A DNA stretch of 34,943 nucleotides, taken from assembly GCA_023475165.1 (NCBI GenBank), contig JAMCWA010000016.1, forward strand, positions 1-34,943, read 5' to 3'. The position numbers were made by a program, and so were the translations under genes. Within the stretch, counting starts at the first letter, position 1, and every line of letters begins with the position of its first letter. Positions 17,158 to 26,300 of the stretch are shown in pieces. Under the pieces are notes generated by a model, which saw only the letters and a list, made by a program, of their open reading frames with translations, was not told the origin of the DNA and ran no database searches. This stretch comes from Bacillota bacterium (GTDB lineage: Bacteria; Bacillota; Sulfobacillia; JAMCWA01).

Positions 17158-17245
17158 GAGAGTACCGACGAACCGCGTTTCTGGTCCTGAACCCGTCTCG
17201 TTCTAGAGAGTGCTGACCAACGGCGCTTTGAGTGCTTAACCTCCC
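17155..17245. repeat. Two tandem solo tips of the dispersed element
   Basis: TAGGAGAGTACCGACGAACC (from 17155) and CTAGAGAGTGCTGACCAACG (from 17203) both resemble the CTAGGAGAGTGCTGACGAAC tip of the element at 4611-4918 (complement of its right end), in the same orientation. Confidence 0.45.
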
Positions 17246-17253
17246 CGAGGAAA

Positions 17254-17420
17254 GCCGCCATAGTATCTAAGAAGCTTGATAACGGACGTTTTTCTGGCGG
17301 CTTTAGCCAAGAGCCGCCATAGTGTCTAAGAAGCTTGATAACGGACGTTTTTCTGGCCGCTTTAGCCAAAAGCCGCCATAGTCTGTGCCGCGCTTGACGG
17401 CGATCGTGCTTCTGGCGGAT
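17254..17420. repeat. 59-bp tandem repeat with internal hairpins (2.8 copies)
   Basis: Units begin at 17254, 17313 and 17372 (GCCGCCATAGT). The first two are nearly identical, including CTAAGAAGCTTGATAACGGA; the third is diverged. The start of each unit can pair with its end (AAAGCCGCCA with TGGCGGCTTT in unit 1), so each is a potential hairpin. There are no spacers, so it is not a CRISPR array. Confidence 0.75.
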
Positions 17421-17458
17421 AGAGGCATAGGATGAAAGGCGCAGGTTGTGAGCAGAGC

Positions 17459-17492
17459 AAGCACTCTTTGGTATTTGGGGGTGCTTTTTTCT
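17459..17492 (+). terminator. Putative terminator after the ATPase cluster
   Basis: AAGCACTC (17459-17466) pairs with GGGTGCTT (17479-17486; one G-T pair), followed by TTTTCTTATT. Confidence 0.55.
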
Positions 17493-17559
17493 TATTGCTC
17501 ATCTTTTATTCAAGAACGCTATTTTCAAATATATTCATCTACGTTACAGGCCGGCAAAA

Positions 17560-17568
17560 TGCTATAAT
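17560..17568 (+). promoter_or_regulatory. Extended -10 promoter of the sensor operon
   Basis: TGCTATAAT is a perfect extended -10 (TG-n-TATAAT) in an AT-rich stretch. No good -35 is visible, which fits an extended -10 or activator-dependent promoter. It lies 65 bp before the binding-protein start. Confidence 0.55.
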
Positions 17569-17632
17569 TTCTATTAGGCGGAATTGATTCTTGGCCGCAG
17601 TTCATTCGGGCCGGTACGGTTAGGTGAGAAAA

Positions 17633-18577
17633 ATGGCGCAAAAGCATTCGCAGGGATTTCGTTTCCCTCTGCTCCTGCTGGTGATAACCTTCTTGCTGAC
17701 GGGGTGCCTCTCGCGGGGACCGGAGGTGGTCAACCTCAGGAACCTCAGCCCTAACTATCCCGGGGCCGCCAAGCAAGAAGTCGCCAGCCAGAAGGACAAG
17801 GTATTGAGAGTGGCGGCGGCGCCCGTTATTTCCCCCCGGGAAAACTTTCAGTACTACGGGGATCTTTTGAAGTACCTCGCTGAAACCACTGGCTACAGTG
17901 TTTCCTTGATTCAAAGACCAACCTATGCGGAAATAAATAACTTGATGAAGGCGGGAGAGGTGGATGTGGCCTTTGTCTGTACCTATTCGTACATTCAGGG
18001 TCATGATGACTTTGGCATGGAGCTCCTGGCGGCCCCGGAGGTAGGAGGGGCGGCCGAATACCGCTCCTATTTGATTGTTCCGGCCCAGAGCCAGGTACGG
18101 CAGCTGGCCGACCTGAAGGGAAAGAGTTTTGCCTTTACCGATATCTTATCCACTTCCGGTTGGCTGGTACCGGTTTTCCGGCTGAAGGAGATGGGAACCA
18201 CCCCGGAGGCCTTTTTCCGTTCCACCGAGTTTACCTACAGCCACGACAACTCCATTCGGGCCGTAGCGGAGGGTTTGGTGGATGGGGCCATGGTGGACAG
18301 TATTGTCTTTGACACGATGGTCGCCCAGGATCCAGCCCTGGGCCGCAAGGTGAAGGTGGTGGCCCGGTCGGAAGCCTTCGCCTCCCCTCCGGTGGTGGTA
18401 AACCCGTTGCTGGCACCGGAATTGAAGGGAGCCTTGAAAAAGTATTTCCTGGACTTGATGGACACCGAGCGGGGTCGCGCCATCCTCAAGAGACTGGAGA
18501 TTGACCGCTTCGTTCCCATCACTGACGACAAGTACAACCTGGTGCGAGAAATGGCCAAGAGGGTGGGGGAAAGGTGA
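17633..18577 (+). CDS. PhnD-like periplasmic binding lipoprotein, TtrS-like sensory partner
   Basis: Substrate-binding lipoprotein with a PhnD/phosphonate-type periplasmic fold, exposed outside the membrane. ATG 17633 is preferred (AGGTGAG 5 bp upstream). A signal peptide runs to the lipobox LLTGC, with the lipidated Cys25. The binding fold follows: RVAAAPVISPRENFQYYGDL, AEINNLMKAGEVDVAFVCTY, RQLADLKGKSFAFTDILSTSGWLVP split by short loops, and VDGAMVDSIVFDTM. No ABC transporter genes are adjacent. It overlaps a sensor kinase by 4 bp and heads a set with that kinase, a regulator and ttrBCA-like genes. In Salmonella TtrS a PhnD-like domain is fused to the kinase; here it appears as a separate protein that probably presents the oxyanion signal. 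Confidence 0.85.
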   Translation: MAQKHSQGFRFPLLLLVITFLLTGCLSRGPEVVNLRNLSPNYPGAAKQEVASQKDKVLRVAAAPVISPRENFQYYGDLLKYLAETTGYSVSLIQRPTYAEINNLMKAGEVDVAFVCTYSYIQGHDDFGMELLAAPEVGGAAEYRSYLIVPAQSQVRQLADLKGKSFAFTDILSTSGWLVPVFRLKEMGTTPEAFFRSTEFTYSHDNSIRAVAEGLVDGAMVDSIVFDTMVAQDPALGRKVKVVARSEAFASPPVVVNPLLAPELKGALKKYFLDLMDTERGRAILKRLEIDRFVPITDDKYNLVREMAKRVGER

Positions 18578-20016
18578 GGTTTCTTCGAGGCCTCAGACTG
18601 TTGGGCAAGGTTTTTGTCCGATTGGACGAATCAACCGCCCTGCGGGTGAAGATACTGGGGATAACCCTTGGGACGCTTCTCCTGGTAGGGGGGAGCGTCA
18701 TCCTGCATAGCCGGGCCGTTTTGCAGGAAACCTTGCTTCAGCAGCTGGATCGGGTGGCGGTTTCCATGGGCAGCGACGCGGCCTCCCGAAGTGTCGACCT
18801 CCTTTTGACCAACAACACCTACACCTTGCATGAACTCTTGAGCGGCCTGAAGCAAAGCAATCCCGATGTTCGCTACCTGTTTGTACTGGACCAGGCCGGG
18901 AATGTTGTCACCCATACCTTCGGCACCGGCTTTCCCACCGATCTCTTGAAAGTGAACCGCTCCTTGCCGCAGGAAGACCATAGCCTTCTGATGTTGGCCA
19001 CCGACGAGGGTTATATCCACGATGTGGCCTTTCCAATTCTCAAGGGGCAACTGGGCTATTTGCGTCTTGGTCTCTCGGAAAGAAGGGTCATGGCCACCAT
19101 TTGGGGGGCGACAATTAAACAGATCCTTTTCATCACCTTGATCTGTCTTCTGGGCGTTATCGGGGCCTATTGTCTGGTTTTGGTTCTGGTCCGTCCCATT
19201 AACCAGCTTGTTGCCGTTACCAGCTCCGTCGCGCAGGGGGATTTCTCCCGCAAGGTGGCGATACGGAGCCGAGACGAGATTGGGGCCCTGGCCGCCAGCT
19301 TCAATGCCATGGTGGACAGCCTGCAGCTTTATCGGACAGAACTGGAAAACCTCAGCCATATGCGCGCCCAACTGGTGGAGAAGGTCATTTCGGCCCAGGA
19401 AGAGGAAAGACAGAGGATCGCCAGGGAACTGCACGATGAGACGGGACAGGCCCTGACCTCCATCATGCTGGTGATGAAGGCCCTGGAGGGAGCCGATACC
19501 CTGGAAGAGGTCCGGGAGGGGTTGGGTGAGCTGAGGGGCATCACCAGCGCTGCGCTCAGGGACATCAGGCGGCTGGCCGTCGAACTGCGCCCCAGTGCCC
19601 TGGACGATCTCGGACTTATCCCGGCCATCAGCCGCTACAGTCAGGAATATTCCGCTAAATTTGGCCTGGATGTTCGGATTGAGAGTGAAGGGGAGGACGT
19701 GGGGAGATTACCCCAGGCCATGGAGGTTTCCCTCTACCGCATCGTCCAGGAGGCGCTGACCAATGTCATAAAGCACGCCCGGGCCACCTCGGTTCTCCTG
19801 GCCATCCGGAGAAGGCCGGGTGGGCTAGCCATTTCCATCGAAGACAACGGCCGCGGTTTTGACCTGGCCGGGCTGGAAAGACTAGGGAACGAAGGGAGCC
19901 GTTTGGGACTATTTGGCATGCAAGAAAGGGCTGGCTTGATTGGCGGAAGCCTTTCCGTGACTTCCGCTCCGGGTCGTGGCACCAGGGTGTCCGTGGAGGT
20001 ACCGCTGCCGGGGTGA
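18574..20016 (+). CDS. NarX/NreB-type sensor histidine kinase with HAMP
   Basis: Membrane sensor kinase. A first membrane helix at about residues 27-45 (ILGITLGTLLLVGGSVIL), an extracytoplasmic domain of about 135 residues with a PAS/Cache-like look (RYLFVLDQAGNVVTHTFGTG), and a second helix at about 183-203. A HAMP domain follows (205-258), then a HisKA_3 dimerisation domain with His287 in RIARELHDETGQAL and an HATPase (IVQEALTNVIKHA, DNGRGFD, GLFGMQERAGLIGG). The GTG start overlaps the lipoprotein stop, implying coupled translation. With the lipoprotein and the NarL-type regulator it probably senses the electron acceptor used by the reductase downstream. Confidence 0.92.
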   Translation: MRFLRGLRLLGKVFVRLDESTALRVKILGITLGTLLLVGGSVILHSRAVLQETLLQQLDRVAVSMGSDAASRSVDLLLTNNTYTLHELLSGLKQSNPDVRYLFVLDQAGNVVTHTFGTGFPTDLLKVNRSLPQEDHSLLMLATDEGYIHDVAFPILKGQLGYLRLGLSERRVMATIWGATIKQILFITLICLLGVIGAYCLVLVLVRPINQLVAVTSSVAQGDFSRKVAIRSRDEIGALAASFNAMVDSLQLYRTELENLSHMRAQLVEKVISAQEEERQRIARELHDETGQALTSIMLVMKALEGADTLEEVREGLGELRGITSAALRDIRRLAVELRPSALDDLGLIPAISRYSQEYSAKFGLDVRIESEGEDVGRLPQAMEVSLYRIVQEALTNVIKHARATSVLLAIRRRPGGLAISIEDNGRGFDLAGLERLGNEGSRLGLFGMQERAGLIGGSLSVTSAPGRGTRVSVEVPLPG

Positions 20017-20108
20017 AGTTCCAAGAGCGTTCCGTCGTCGCAACCGTGAGGGGGTAAAGCTGAAACTGTGGTTTACAGGATGGGATATGCCGGACGAGGG
20101 AAGGGCAG

Positions 20109-20768
20109 GTGTTTCAGTTGACCCGTCTCCTTTTGGTGGATGACCACGCCGTGGTCCGCACCGGTCTGAAGATGCTCTTGAACGCCCAGGGGGACATGGA
20201 GGTGATAGGGGAGGCTTCTGATGGGGACGAGGCCCTGGAGAAAGCGAGGATCCTTCATCCCGACGTTATCTTGATGGATCTCAGCATGCCTTTCGGCAGC
20301 GGCCTGGAGGCGACCCGCCGCATTACCAGCGACCTGCCCGATGTTAAGGTCCTGGTCCTGACCATGCACGACGACGAGGGTTACCTGAGGCAAGCCTTGG
20401 AATACGGGGCTTCCGGTTACATCGTTAAGAGTGCGGCGGACCTGGAACTGATCTCAGCCATCAGGGCGGTACAGCGTGGCGGAGTGGCCATAGATCCCGG
20501 TGTGGCCAGGGGATTGGTGAAAGACTTGAAAAGAGGATCAGTCCAACAAGGGATGTCGCCGCCCAAGGAAGTACTGAGTCCCCGGGAATCGGAAGTCTTG
20601 CGGATGATCGCCCTGGGTTACACCCTCCCCCAGACTGCTCAGAAGTTGGGGCTGAGCGTCAAGACCATTGAGACCCATAAAGCCCATCTCATGGAGAAAC
20701 TTCATCTCCGCAGTCGGTCTGATCTGGTGCGCTATGCCATTAAGAACGGGTTGGTAAACCCCGAATGA
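20109..20768 (+). CDS. NarL/FixJ-family response regulator, TtrR-like
   Basis: DNA-binding regulator: receiver domain (residues 5-120) with acidic pair DD in LLLVDDHAVVR, phosphoacceptor Asp57 in ILMDLSMP and conserved Lys in GYIVKSA; then a LuxR-type helix-turn-helix (about 152-210; LSPRESEVLRMIALGYT and AQKLGLSVKTIETHKAHLMEKL). The GTG start has GGGAAGGGCAG upstream; TTG 20118 is a possible alternative. It follows the kinase by 92 bp and is the predicted activator of the ttrBCA-like genes. A strong terminator follows, so the reductase genes probably have their own regulated promoter. Confidence 0.93.
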   Translation: MFQLTRLLLVDDHAVVRTGLKMLLNAQGDMEVIGEASDGDEALEKARILHPDVILMDLSMPFGSGLEATRRITSDLPDVKVLVLTMHDDEGYLRQALEYGASGYIVKSAADLELISAIRAVQRGGVAIDPGVARGLVKDLKRGSVQQGMSPPKEVLSPRESEVLRMIALGYTLPQTAQKLGLSVKTIETHKAHLMEKLHLRSRSDLVRYAIKNGLVNPE

Positions 20769-20837
20769 TACGGAGCATGGTGTAACACCCTGGGGCCGCC
20801 GGTGCTCTGGCCCTACCCTTGAAACAAACGAGCTACT

Positions 20838-20965
20838 TCCGGGGTGCCGCTTGGGCGTTGCCCTCCTCGCTTTCGGTCACCTGCGCCGACCGCATCGCGG
20901 TTCGGTTCGGCCCTCCGGCCAGCAATGCGCAAACTCGCCGTCCCGGACTACCTTGGGACGTTCGC
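20838..20965. repeat. GC-rich dispersed repeat, second type, copy 2
   Basis: GGGCGTTGCC-n4-TCGCTTTCGGT-n-ACCT-n-CGCCG-n-CCGCATCGCGGT matches 672-720. The part from ACCTGCGCCGACCGC to AAACTCGC matches about 29224-29285. It fills much of the spacer between the regulator and ttrB. It has no coding potential. Confidence 0.6.
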
Positions 20966-21017
20966 CCGTCACGCCGGGGGACTAAGATCACCAGTTGTAG
21001 AAGGTAAGAAGAAGTTT

Positions 21018-21052
21018 GGGGTCAGGTGTTTCACCTGACCCCCTCCCTTTTT
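21018..21052 (+). terminator. Strong intrinsic terminator after the regulator gene
   Basis: GGGGTCAGGTG (21018-21028) and CACCTGACCCC (21032-21042) form an 11-bp perfect stem with a 3-nt loop, followed by CTCCCTTTTTT. Confidence 0.85.
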
Positions 21053-21089
21053 TCAGGTGTTTCACCCAATGGTCAGAGGCTGAGAAATT

Positions 21090-21105
21090 TGTGAAAATGA
21101 TCATA
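21090..21105 (+). promoter_or_regulatory. CRP/FNR-like palindrome before ttrB
   Basis: TGTGA-AAATGA-TCATA fits the TGTGA-n6-TCACA pattern with one mismatch, 26 bp before the ttrB start. An FNR/CRP-family site would fit anaerobic respiration control, but the spacing is close to the start and no regulator of that family is in the window. Confidence 0.3.
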
Positions 21106-21131
21106 AAGCGTAAACGAAGGGAGGAAAGTCT

Positions 21132-22040
21132 GTGGAAGAGAAGCACCAGCCAGAACAGGCGCCGGAGCTGGTTAAGGAAAGCCGGCGCCAGGTGATCAAG
21201 AACCTGGGGATTGGGGCGGCCCTTCTCGGGGCCGGCGCCCTGCTTCATTCTGGCCAGGTTCGGGCCGAGGGTTCCAGCCCGGCCGCAACAGCCCAGCCCG
21301 CCGGGCCGAAAGCCAGGGTGCCGGCCCTGCCCGACAGTAACTGGCAGAACAACGTCCTCAGGATGCAACGGGAGCTCCAACAAGCCTTGAAGAAAAAAAC
21401 CGGAAGAGCGCCCTGGGTAATGGTGATCGACCGCCAGAAGTGCGTCGGTTGTCTCTCTTGTACTGTCGCCTGCAAAGCCGAAAACGCTTTACCGCCGGGG
21501 GTGGTCTACCGGCCGGTTCTAGAGGAGGAGGTTGGTCAATACCCCAACGTGGCCCGGGTCTTCACTCCTCGTCCCTGTATGCACTGTGATAACCCGCCTT
21601 GTGTTCAGGTCTGTCCGGTGGGGGCGACCTACAAGCGTCCCGACGGAATCGTAGCCATTGACTATGATCAGTGTATCGGTTGCCGCTACTGCTTGGCTGC
21701 TTGCCCCTATGACGCCCGCAGCTTCGACTTTGGCGACTACTACACCAAAGGCACCCCGGAGTTGCAACCCTATGAATTGGTTCCGAACCACGAATACGGC
21801 AAACACTGGTCCAGGAGTGATGGTTCACCAGTGGGTAATGCCCGGAAATGCACTTTCTGCATTCACCGGGTGGAAGAAGGGATTCTGCCTGCCTGTGTCA
21901 CCACTTGCATCGGTGGGGCCACCTATTTTGGTGACGCCAGCCTGGAGGGTGGCCTGGTGCGAGAACTGATAAGTTCTGGTAAGACCTTCCGCTTGAAAGA
22001 GGAACTAGGGGCTGCACCTCGGGTTTATTACCTGTCCTAA
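21132..22040 (+). CDS. ttrB: TtrB-like four-cluster ferredoxin subunit with Tat-type signal
   Basis: Electron-transfer subunit passing electrons from the membrane subunit to the molybdenum subunit. The GTG start has GGGAGGAAAG upstream. A twin-arginine-type leader ([20 protein letters not shown]) indicates export outside the membrane. Sixteen cysteines in four groups bind four [4Fe-4S] clusters: the first from Cys104 ([11 protein letters not shown]), then [24 protein letters not shown] and CTFC-x11-C-x3-C. 302 residues. An N-terminal export signal on the iron-sulfur subunit is typical of TtrB, and it is first in the order B-C-A, as in Salmonella ttrBCA. Confidence 0.88.
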   Translation: MEEKHQPEQAPELVKESRRQVIKNLGIGAALLGAGALLHSGQVRAEGSSPAATAQPAGPKARVPALPDSNWQNNVLRMQRELQQALKKKTGRAPWVMVIDRQKCVGCLSCTVACKAENALPPGVVYRPVLEEEVGQYPNVARVFTPRPCMHCDNPPCVQVCPVGATYKRPDGIVAIDYDQCIGCRYCLAACPYDARSFDFGDYYTKGTPELQPYELVPNHEYGKHWSRSDGSPVGNARKCTFCIHRVEEGILPACVTTCIGGATYFGDASLEGGLVRELISSGKTFRLKEELGAAPRVYYLS

Positions 22041-22127
22041 CCCGATGTCAATTAAGGCGTCGCGCCGGGTGCGGCTCTTGCCCTGGAACCTGTAACTGGC
22101 GAAACTCATTCACGAGGGGGGAGCAAA

Positions 22128-23351
22128 GTGAAAAAAGGCTTCTTCTGGTTACTTTGGCTGGTGGCCTTTGCCGCCGGGGCCTACGGCGTCTATCAGAGAC
22201 TGGCCTTTGGCCATAACCTGGCCGGCTACACCAGCTATGTTCCCTGGGGTCTCTGGGTGGCGGGGTACATCTACTTCATCGGACTTTCGGCCGGGGCCTT
22301 TCTACTTTCCACCTTGGTCTATGTCTTCGGGCTGAAGGCATTTGCTCGCATTGGCAAGCTGGCCCTCTTTACGGCCCTGGTGACCCTTATCGCTGCCCTG
22401 TTGACCATCTGGTTTGATATCGGCCATATGGAGCGCTTCTGGAAGGTCTTTACCCGGCCTAACTTTGGTTCCATGATGGCCTGGATGGTCTGGCTTTACA
22501 CGGCCTATTTCCTGCTCTTGGTGGCGGAGCTTTGGATCGCTCTGCGGGCCGACCTAGCCCAGTGGTCGGACCGGCCAGGATTGGCGGGAGGTCTGGCCCG
22601 GTTTCTCAGTTTTGGCCAACGGGATGTGGGAGCGGCCGCCCTCAAGCGGGACGCCGCCCGGCTCAAAGTGCTGGGGAGCATCGGGGTCCCTCTGGCCGTG
22701 GCCTTTCACGGGGGTGTCGGGGCCCTCTTTGCGGTAGTGGAAGCCCGGCCCTATTGGAATTCGTCCCTTCTTCCCATCATGTTTCTTGTTTCCGCCCTCC
22801 TTTCCGGCAGTGCCCTCTTGACTTTCCTGGTCAGCTTTTTTTGGCCGAAGGGACAGGACGGCGCGGTCAAGGAACTGGTCTCCAATCTGGGGCGGATCGT
22901 TCTTGGCCTTTTGACCCTCGATGTAATCCTGGAGATCTCGGAGTTCCTGGTGGGACTCTACTCGACGGCGCCGGCCCACCGGGGGGTCTTCCTGGAAGTG
23001 GCTGCGGGGCAGGCTTCCTGGCTATTCTGGGGCGTTACGGTCGTTCTGGGGGCGTTGGTGCCAGCCGTTCTACTTCTGACCGGCCGCAACTCGCCCGGTA
23101 CCGTTGGGACGGCCGCCTTGCTCATCGCCCTCTCTTTCCTGGCCCTAAGGTTTAACATCGTCGTCCCCGGGTTGACCACCTCACCTCTGCCCGGGCTGGC
23201 CAACGCCTATATCGAAGCGCGCTTGAGCTTTCACTATCTGCCGACGACCATGGAGTGGTTGGTGCTGCTCTTCAATGGCTCCCTGGCGGTCCTGCTCCTG
23301 GCCATCGGTTTCAACTATCTTCCTCTGACTACGGCGAGTAAGGAGGTATGA
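22128..23351 (+). CDS. ttrC: NrfD/TtrC-like membrane quinol-oxidising subunit
   Basis: Integral membrane anchor of the NrfD/PsrC family that takes electrons from menaquinol. 407 residues with about nine to ten hydrophobic helices. Recognisable segments are TSYVPWGLWVAGYIYFIGLSAGAF (split by a helix boundary), IWFDIGHMERFWKVFTRPNFGSMMAW and EISEFLVGL near the quinone side, plus a C-terminal SFHYLPTTMEWLV. GGGGGGAGC precedes the GTG start. The stop overlaps the first possible ATG of the next gene, so expression with the catalytic subunit is coupled. Confidence 0.88.
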   Translation: MKKGFFWLLWLVAFAAGAYGVYQRLAFGHNLAGYTSYVPWGLWVAGYIYFIGLSAGAFLLSTLVYVFGLKAFARIGKLALFTALVTLIAALLTIWFDIGHMERFWKVFTRPNFGSMMAWMVWLYTAYFLLLVAELWIALRADLAQWSDRPGLAGGLARFLSFGQRDVGAAALKRDAARLKVLGSIGVPLAVAFHGGVGALFAVVEARPYWNSSLLPIMFLVSALLSGSALLTFLVSFFWPKGQDGAVKELVSNLGRIVLGLLTLDVILEISEFLVGLYSTAPAHRGVFLEVAAGQASWLFWGVTVVLGALVPAVLLLTGRNSPGTVGTAALLIALSFLALRFNIVVPGLTTSPLPGLANAYIEARLSFHYLPTTMEWLVLLFNGSLAVLLLAIGFNYLPLTTASKEV

Positions 23352-23353
23352 GT

Positions 23354-26300
23354 ATGAGCCAGAAAATCAGCCGGCGCGATCTTCTCAAGAGCACGGCCTT
23401 TTTGGGAACCACCGCCTTCCTGGCCAGTCAGGCCCCCAGCGCGCTGGGGCACCTGCAGGCTCTGGCCGCCGGTCAGGGACAGGGTGGGGAGTATGAGCTG
23501 GCCAAGGCCGAGAACGTGATTTATGGGGTCTGCCTGCAGTGCAATACCCAATGTACCCTGAAGGGCAAGATCCTGGACGGCGTTTTGGTGAAGGTGGACG
23601 GGAACGCTTACAGTCCACAGAGTTTACTGCCGCCGATGGCTTATAACACCGACCCTCAGGTGGCGGCCAGGGTCGACGGGAAGCTTTGCCCTAAAGGTCA
23701 GTCTACCATTCAGACCCAGTATGACCCCTACCGGATCCGGAAAGTACTCAAGCGGGCCGGTCCGCGCGGCTCCAATAAATGGGAGGTCATCGCCTTTGAC
23801 CAGGCCATCAAAGAGATCGTCAACGGCGGCAAGCTTTTTGGGCATCTGGGCGAGGATCGCCAGGTTCCAGGTTTTAAAGAGGTGTTGGTGACCAAAGATG
23901 CTGGGGTGTTCAAGAGCCTGGCCGGCGATGCTGCCAAGGTGGCCAAAAAGGAGATGACCCCGGAGCAATTCAAGGAAGCCCACAAGGATCATCTTAACTT
24001 ACTGATTGATCCCGATCATCCCGATTTGGGGGTAAAGAACAATCAGTTCGTCTTCCAGGCCGGTCGCATCGAGCCGGGACGCGCGGATTTTTCCAAGCGT
24101 TTCGTCATAAACAGCCTGGGCTCAAATAACTGGTACGAGCACACCACCATCTGCGAACAGAGCCACCACGTTGCCTTTAAGTGGTTTACGGCAGACTACA
24201 GCGGGGGTAGCTGGAACCCGGGTCCCAACCACCTCAAACCCGACTACCTCAACGCCCGCTTCATCATCTTCTGGGGAACGGGGGCCTTTGAAGCCAACTT
24301 CGGGCCGACCCCCATGGCTGAGCAGGTCACCCGCTCGGCTCAGGAACGGGGGATGAAGATTGCGGTGGTTGATCCGCGGTTTTCCAAGACGGCGGCCAAG
24401 GCCCAGATCTGGGTTCCCGTTAAACCGGGTGATGGCGACCTGGCCCTGGCCATGGGCATGATCCGCTGGATCATCGAAAGCAACCGGTACGACGCTCGTT
24501 TCCTGGAGAACGCCAATAAGGCGGCGGCCAGCGCTGATGGGGAAAAGAACTGGAGCAACGCGGCCTGGCTGGTGAAGCTGGACCAGGACGGCAAACCGGG
24601 AGCCTTACTACGGGCCAGCGAGGTGGGGCTGTCCCTGCCGGACCGCGACCCCAAGCACCTCTTTGTGGTTTCGCAAAACGGGAAACTGTTGGCCGTTGAT
24701 CCCAAGGACGACAAGAACGCGGTGGAGGGCGACCTCCTGGCGGAGGTCACGGTTAAGGACGTCCGGGCCAAGACGGCCTTCCAGATCCTGAAGGAAGCCG
24801 CCGGGGAGAAATCGCTGGAGCAGTATGCCGACCTGGCCGGGATTAAGGCCCAAGCCATTATCGATCTGGCCCGGGAGTTCACTTCTTACGGCAAGCTGGC
24901 GGCCATTGACTTTTACCGCGGTGGTGTCCAGCATACCAACGGTTACTATACCGGTCAGGCCATCATCGCCTTGAACCTGCTCATCGGCAACTTTGACTGG
25001 CGTGGGGGCCTGAGTGGGGGTGGCGGCAGCTGGGCCGCCCTGGGCGGCAAGGCTCACCAGCCCTTCGATCTGGGCAAGATGCATCCCGGTAAGATCCCAG
25101 CCTTTGGCGTCAAGATGACCCGGGAGGCCGCCTACTACGATAAGAGCACCCTTTTCTCTGGGTTTCCGGCCAAACGGCCCTGGTATCCTTTTACTACCGA
25201 CGTTTACCAGGAAATCATACCGGCCATCGGGGCTGAGTATCCCTACCCGGCCAAGATCCTCTGGCTCCACAAGGGGACCCCGGCTCTGGCTACCCCGGCT
25301 GGATCTGCGCAGATCAAGATCCTGATGGATACCAAGAAGGTGCCGCTTTTCATCGCCACTGACATCGTCATCGGGGAGACCTCCATGTATGCTGACTACC
25401 TTTTCCCCGATATCAGCTATGTGGAACGCTGGGCCTTCTTGGGCTCACCACCTTCGACCACGGTTAAGACGGTGAAAATCAGACAGCCCATCGCCTCCCC
25501 GGTACCGGAGATGGTCAAAGTGGGCGGGGAAGAGATGCCCATCTCCATGGAAGCGGTGTTCCTGGCCATCTCGGAGAGGTTGAGCCTGCCGGGTTATGGT
25601 GCGGGCGGCTTTGGCCCGGGCTGGGACTTCAAGCGTCCGGAAGACTATTACCTGAAAGCCGTAGCCAACATCGCCGCCGGTGACAGCCCTTCTGATACGG
25701 TCCCGGCGGCCGACAGCAAGGAAATGGGCATCTTCCTGGCGGCCCGGAAACACCTGCCCAAGGGTGTTTTCAGCGAGGCTGCCTGGAAGGCGGCGGTAGG
25801 GAGCGAGAATTGGGCCCGGGCCATCTACGTCCTAAACCGGGGTGGTCGTTTTGAGGATTTCTCCAAGGCCTACAGTGGTGACTACCTTGGCCACCCGATC
25901 AGCCGCCTGCTTAACCTCTATGTCGAGCCGGTGGCGGTGACGAAAGACAGCATCACCGGGATCAATTACTCCGGAGTGGCCCGGCATGTGCCCATCCAGC
26001 ATTCTGACGGTAAACCTGTGGCCTATGGGCAGGATTATCCGTTACGGCTCATCACCTTCAAGGAGATCTTTGGGGGTCAGTCGCGAACCGCGGGTAACTA
26101 CTGGGCCCAAAACGCCCTCTTGCCGGAGAACTTCCTGCTCATGCACCCCTCCGATGCAACGAGGCTTGGCATCAGGGATGGCGACCTGGTCCGGGTAAAA
26201 TCCCCGACCAACCCGGAAGGGGCAATCGATCTGGGTAATGGGCATAAGGATTATGTCCAGGGGCGGGCTCGCCTCACCGAGACCATGCGTCCCGGGGTGG

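Noticed and set aside
17254..17420. Possible CRISPR array
   Set aside because: The 59-bp units are directly abutting with no variable spacers, and no cas genes are present.
18631..19434. 267-codon reverse frame opposite the sensor kinase
   Set aside because: Antisense shadow of a gene with clear HAMP and kinase motifs.
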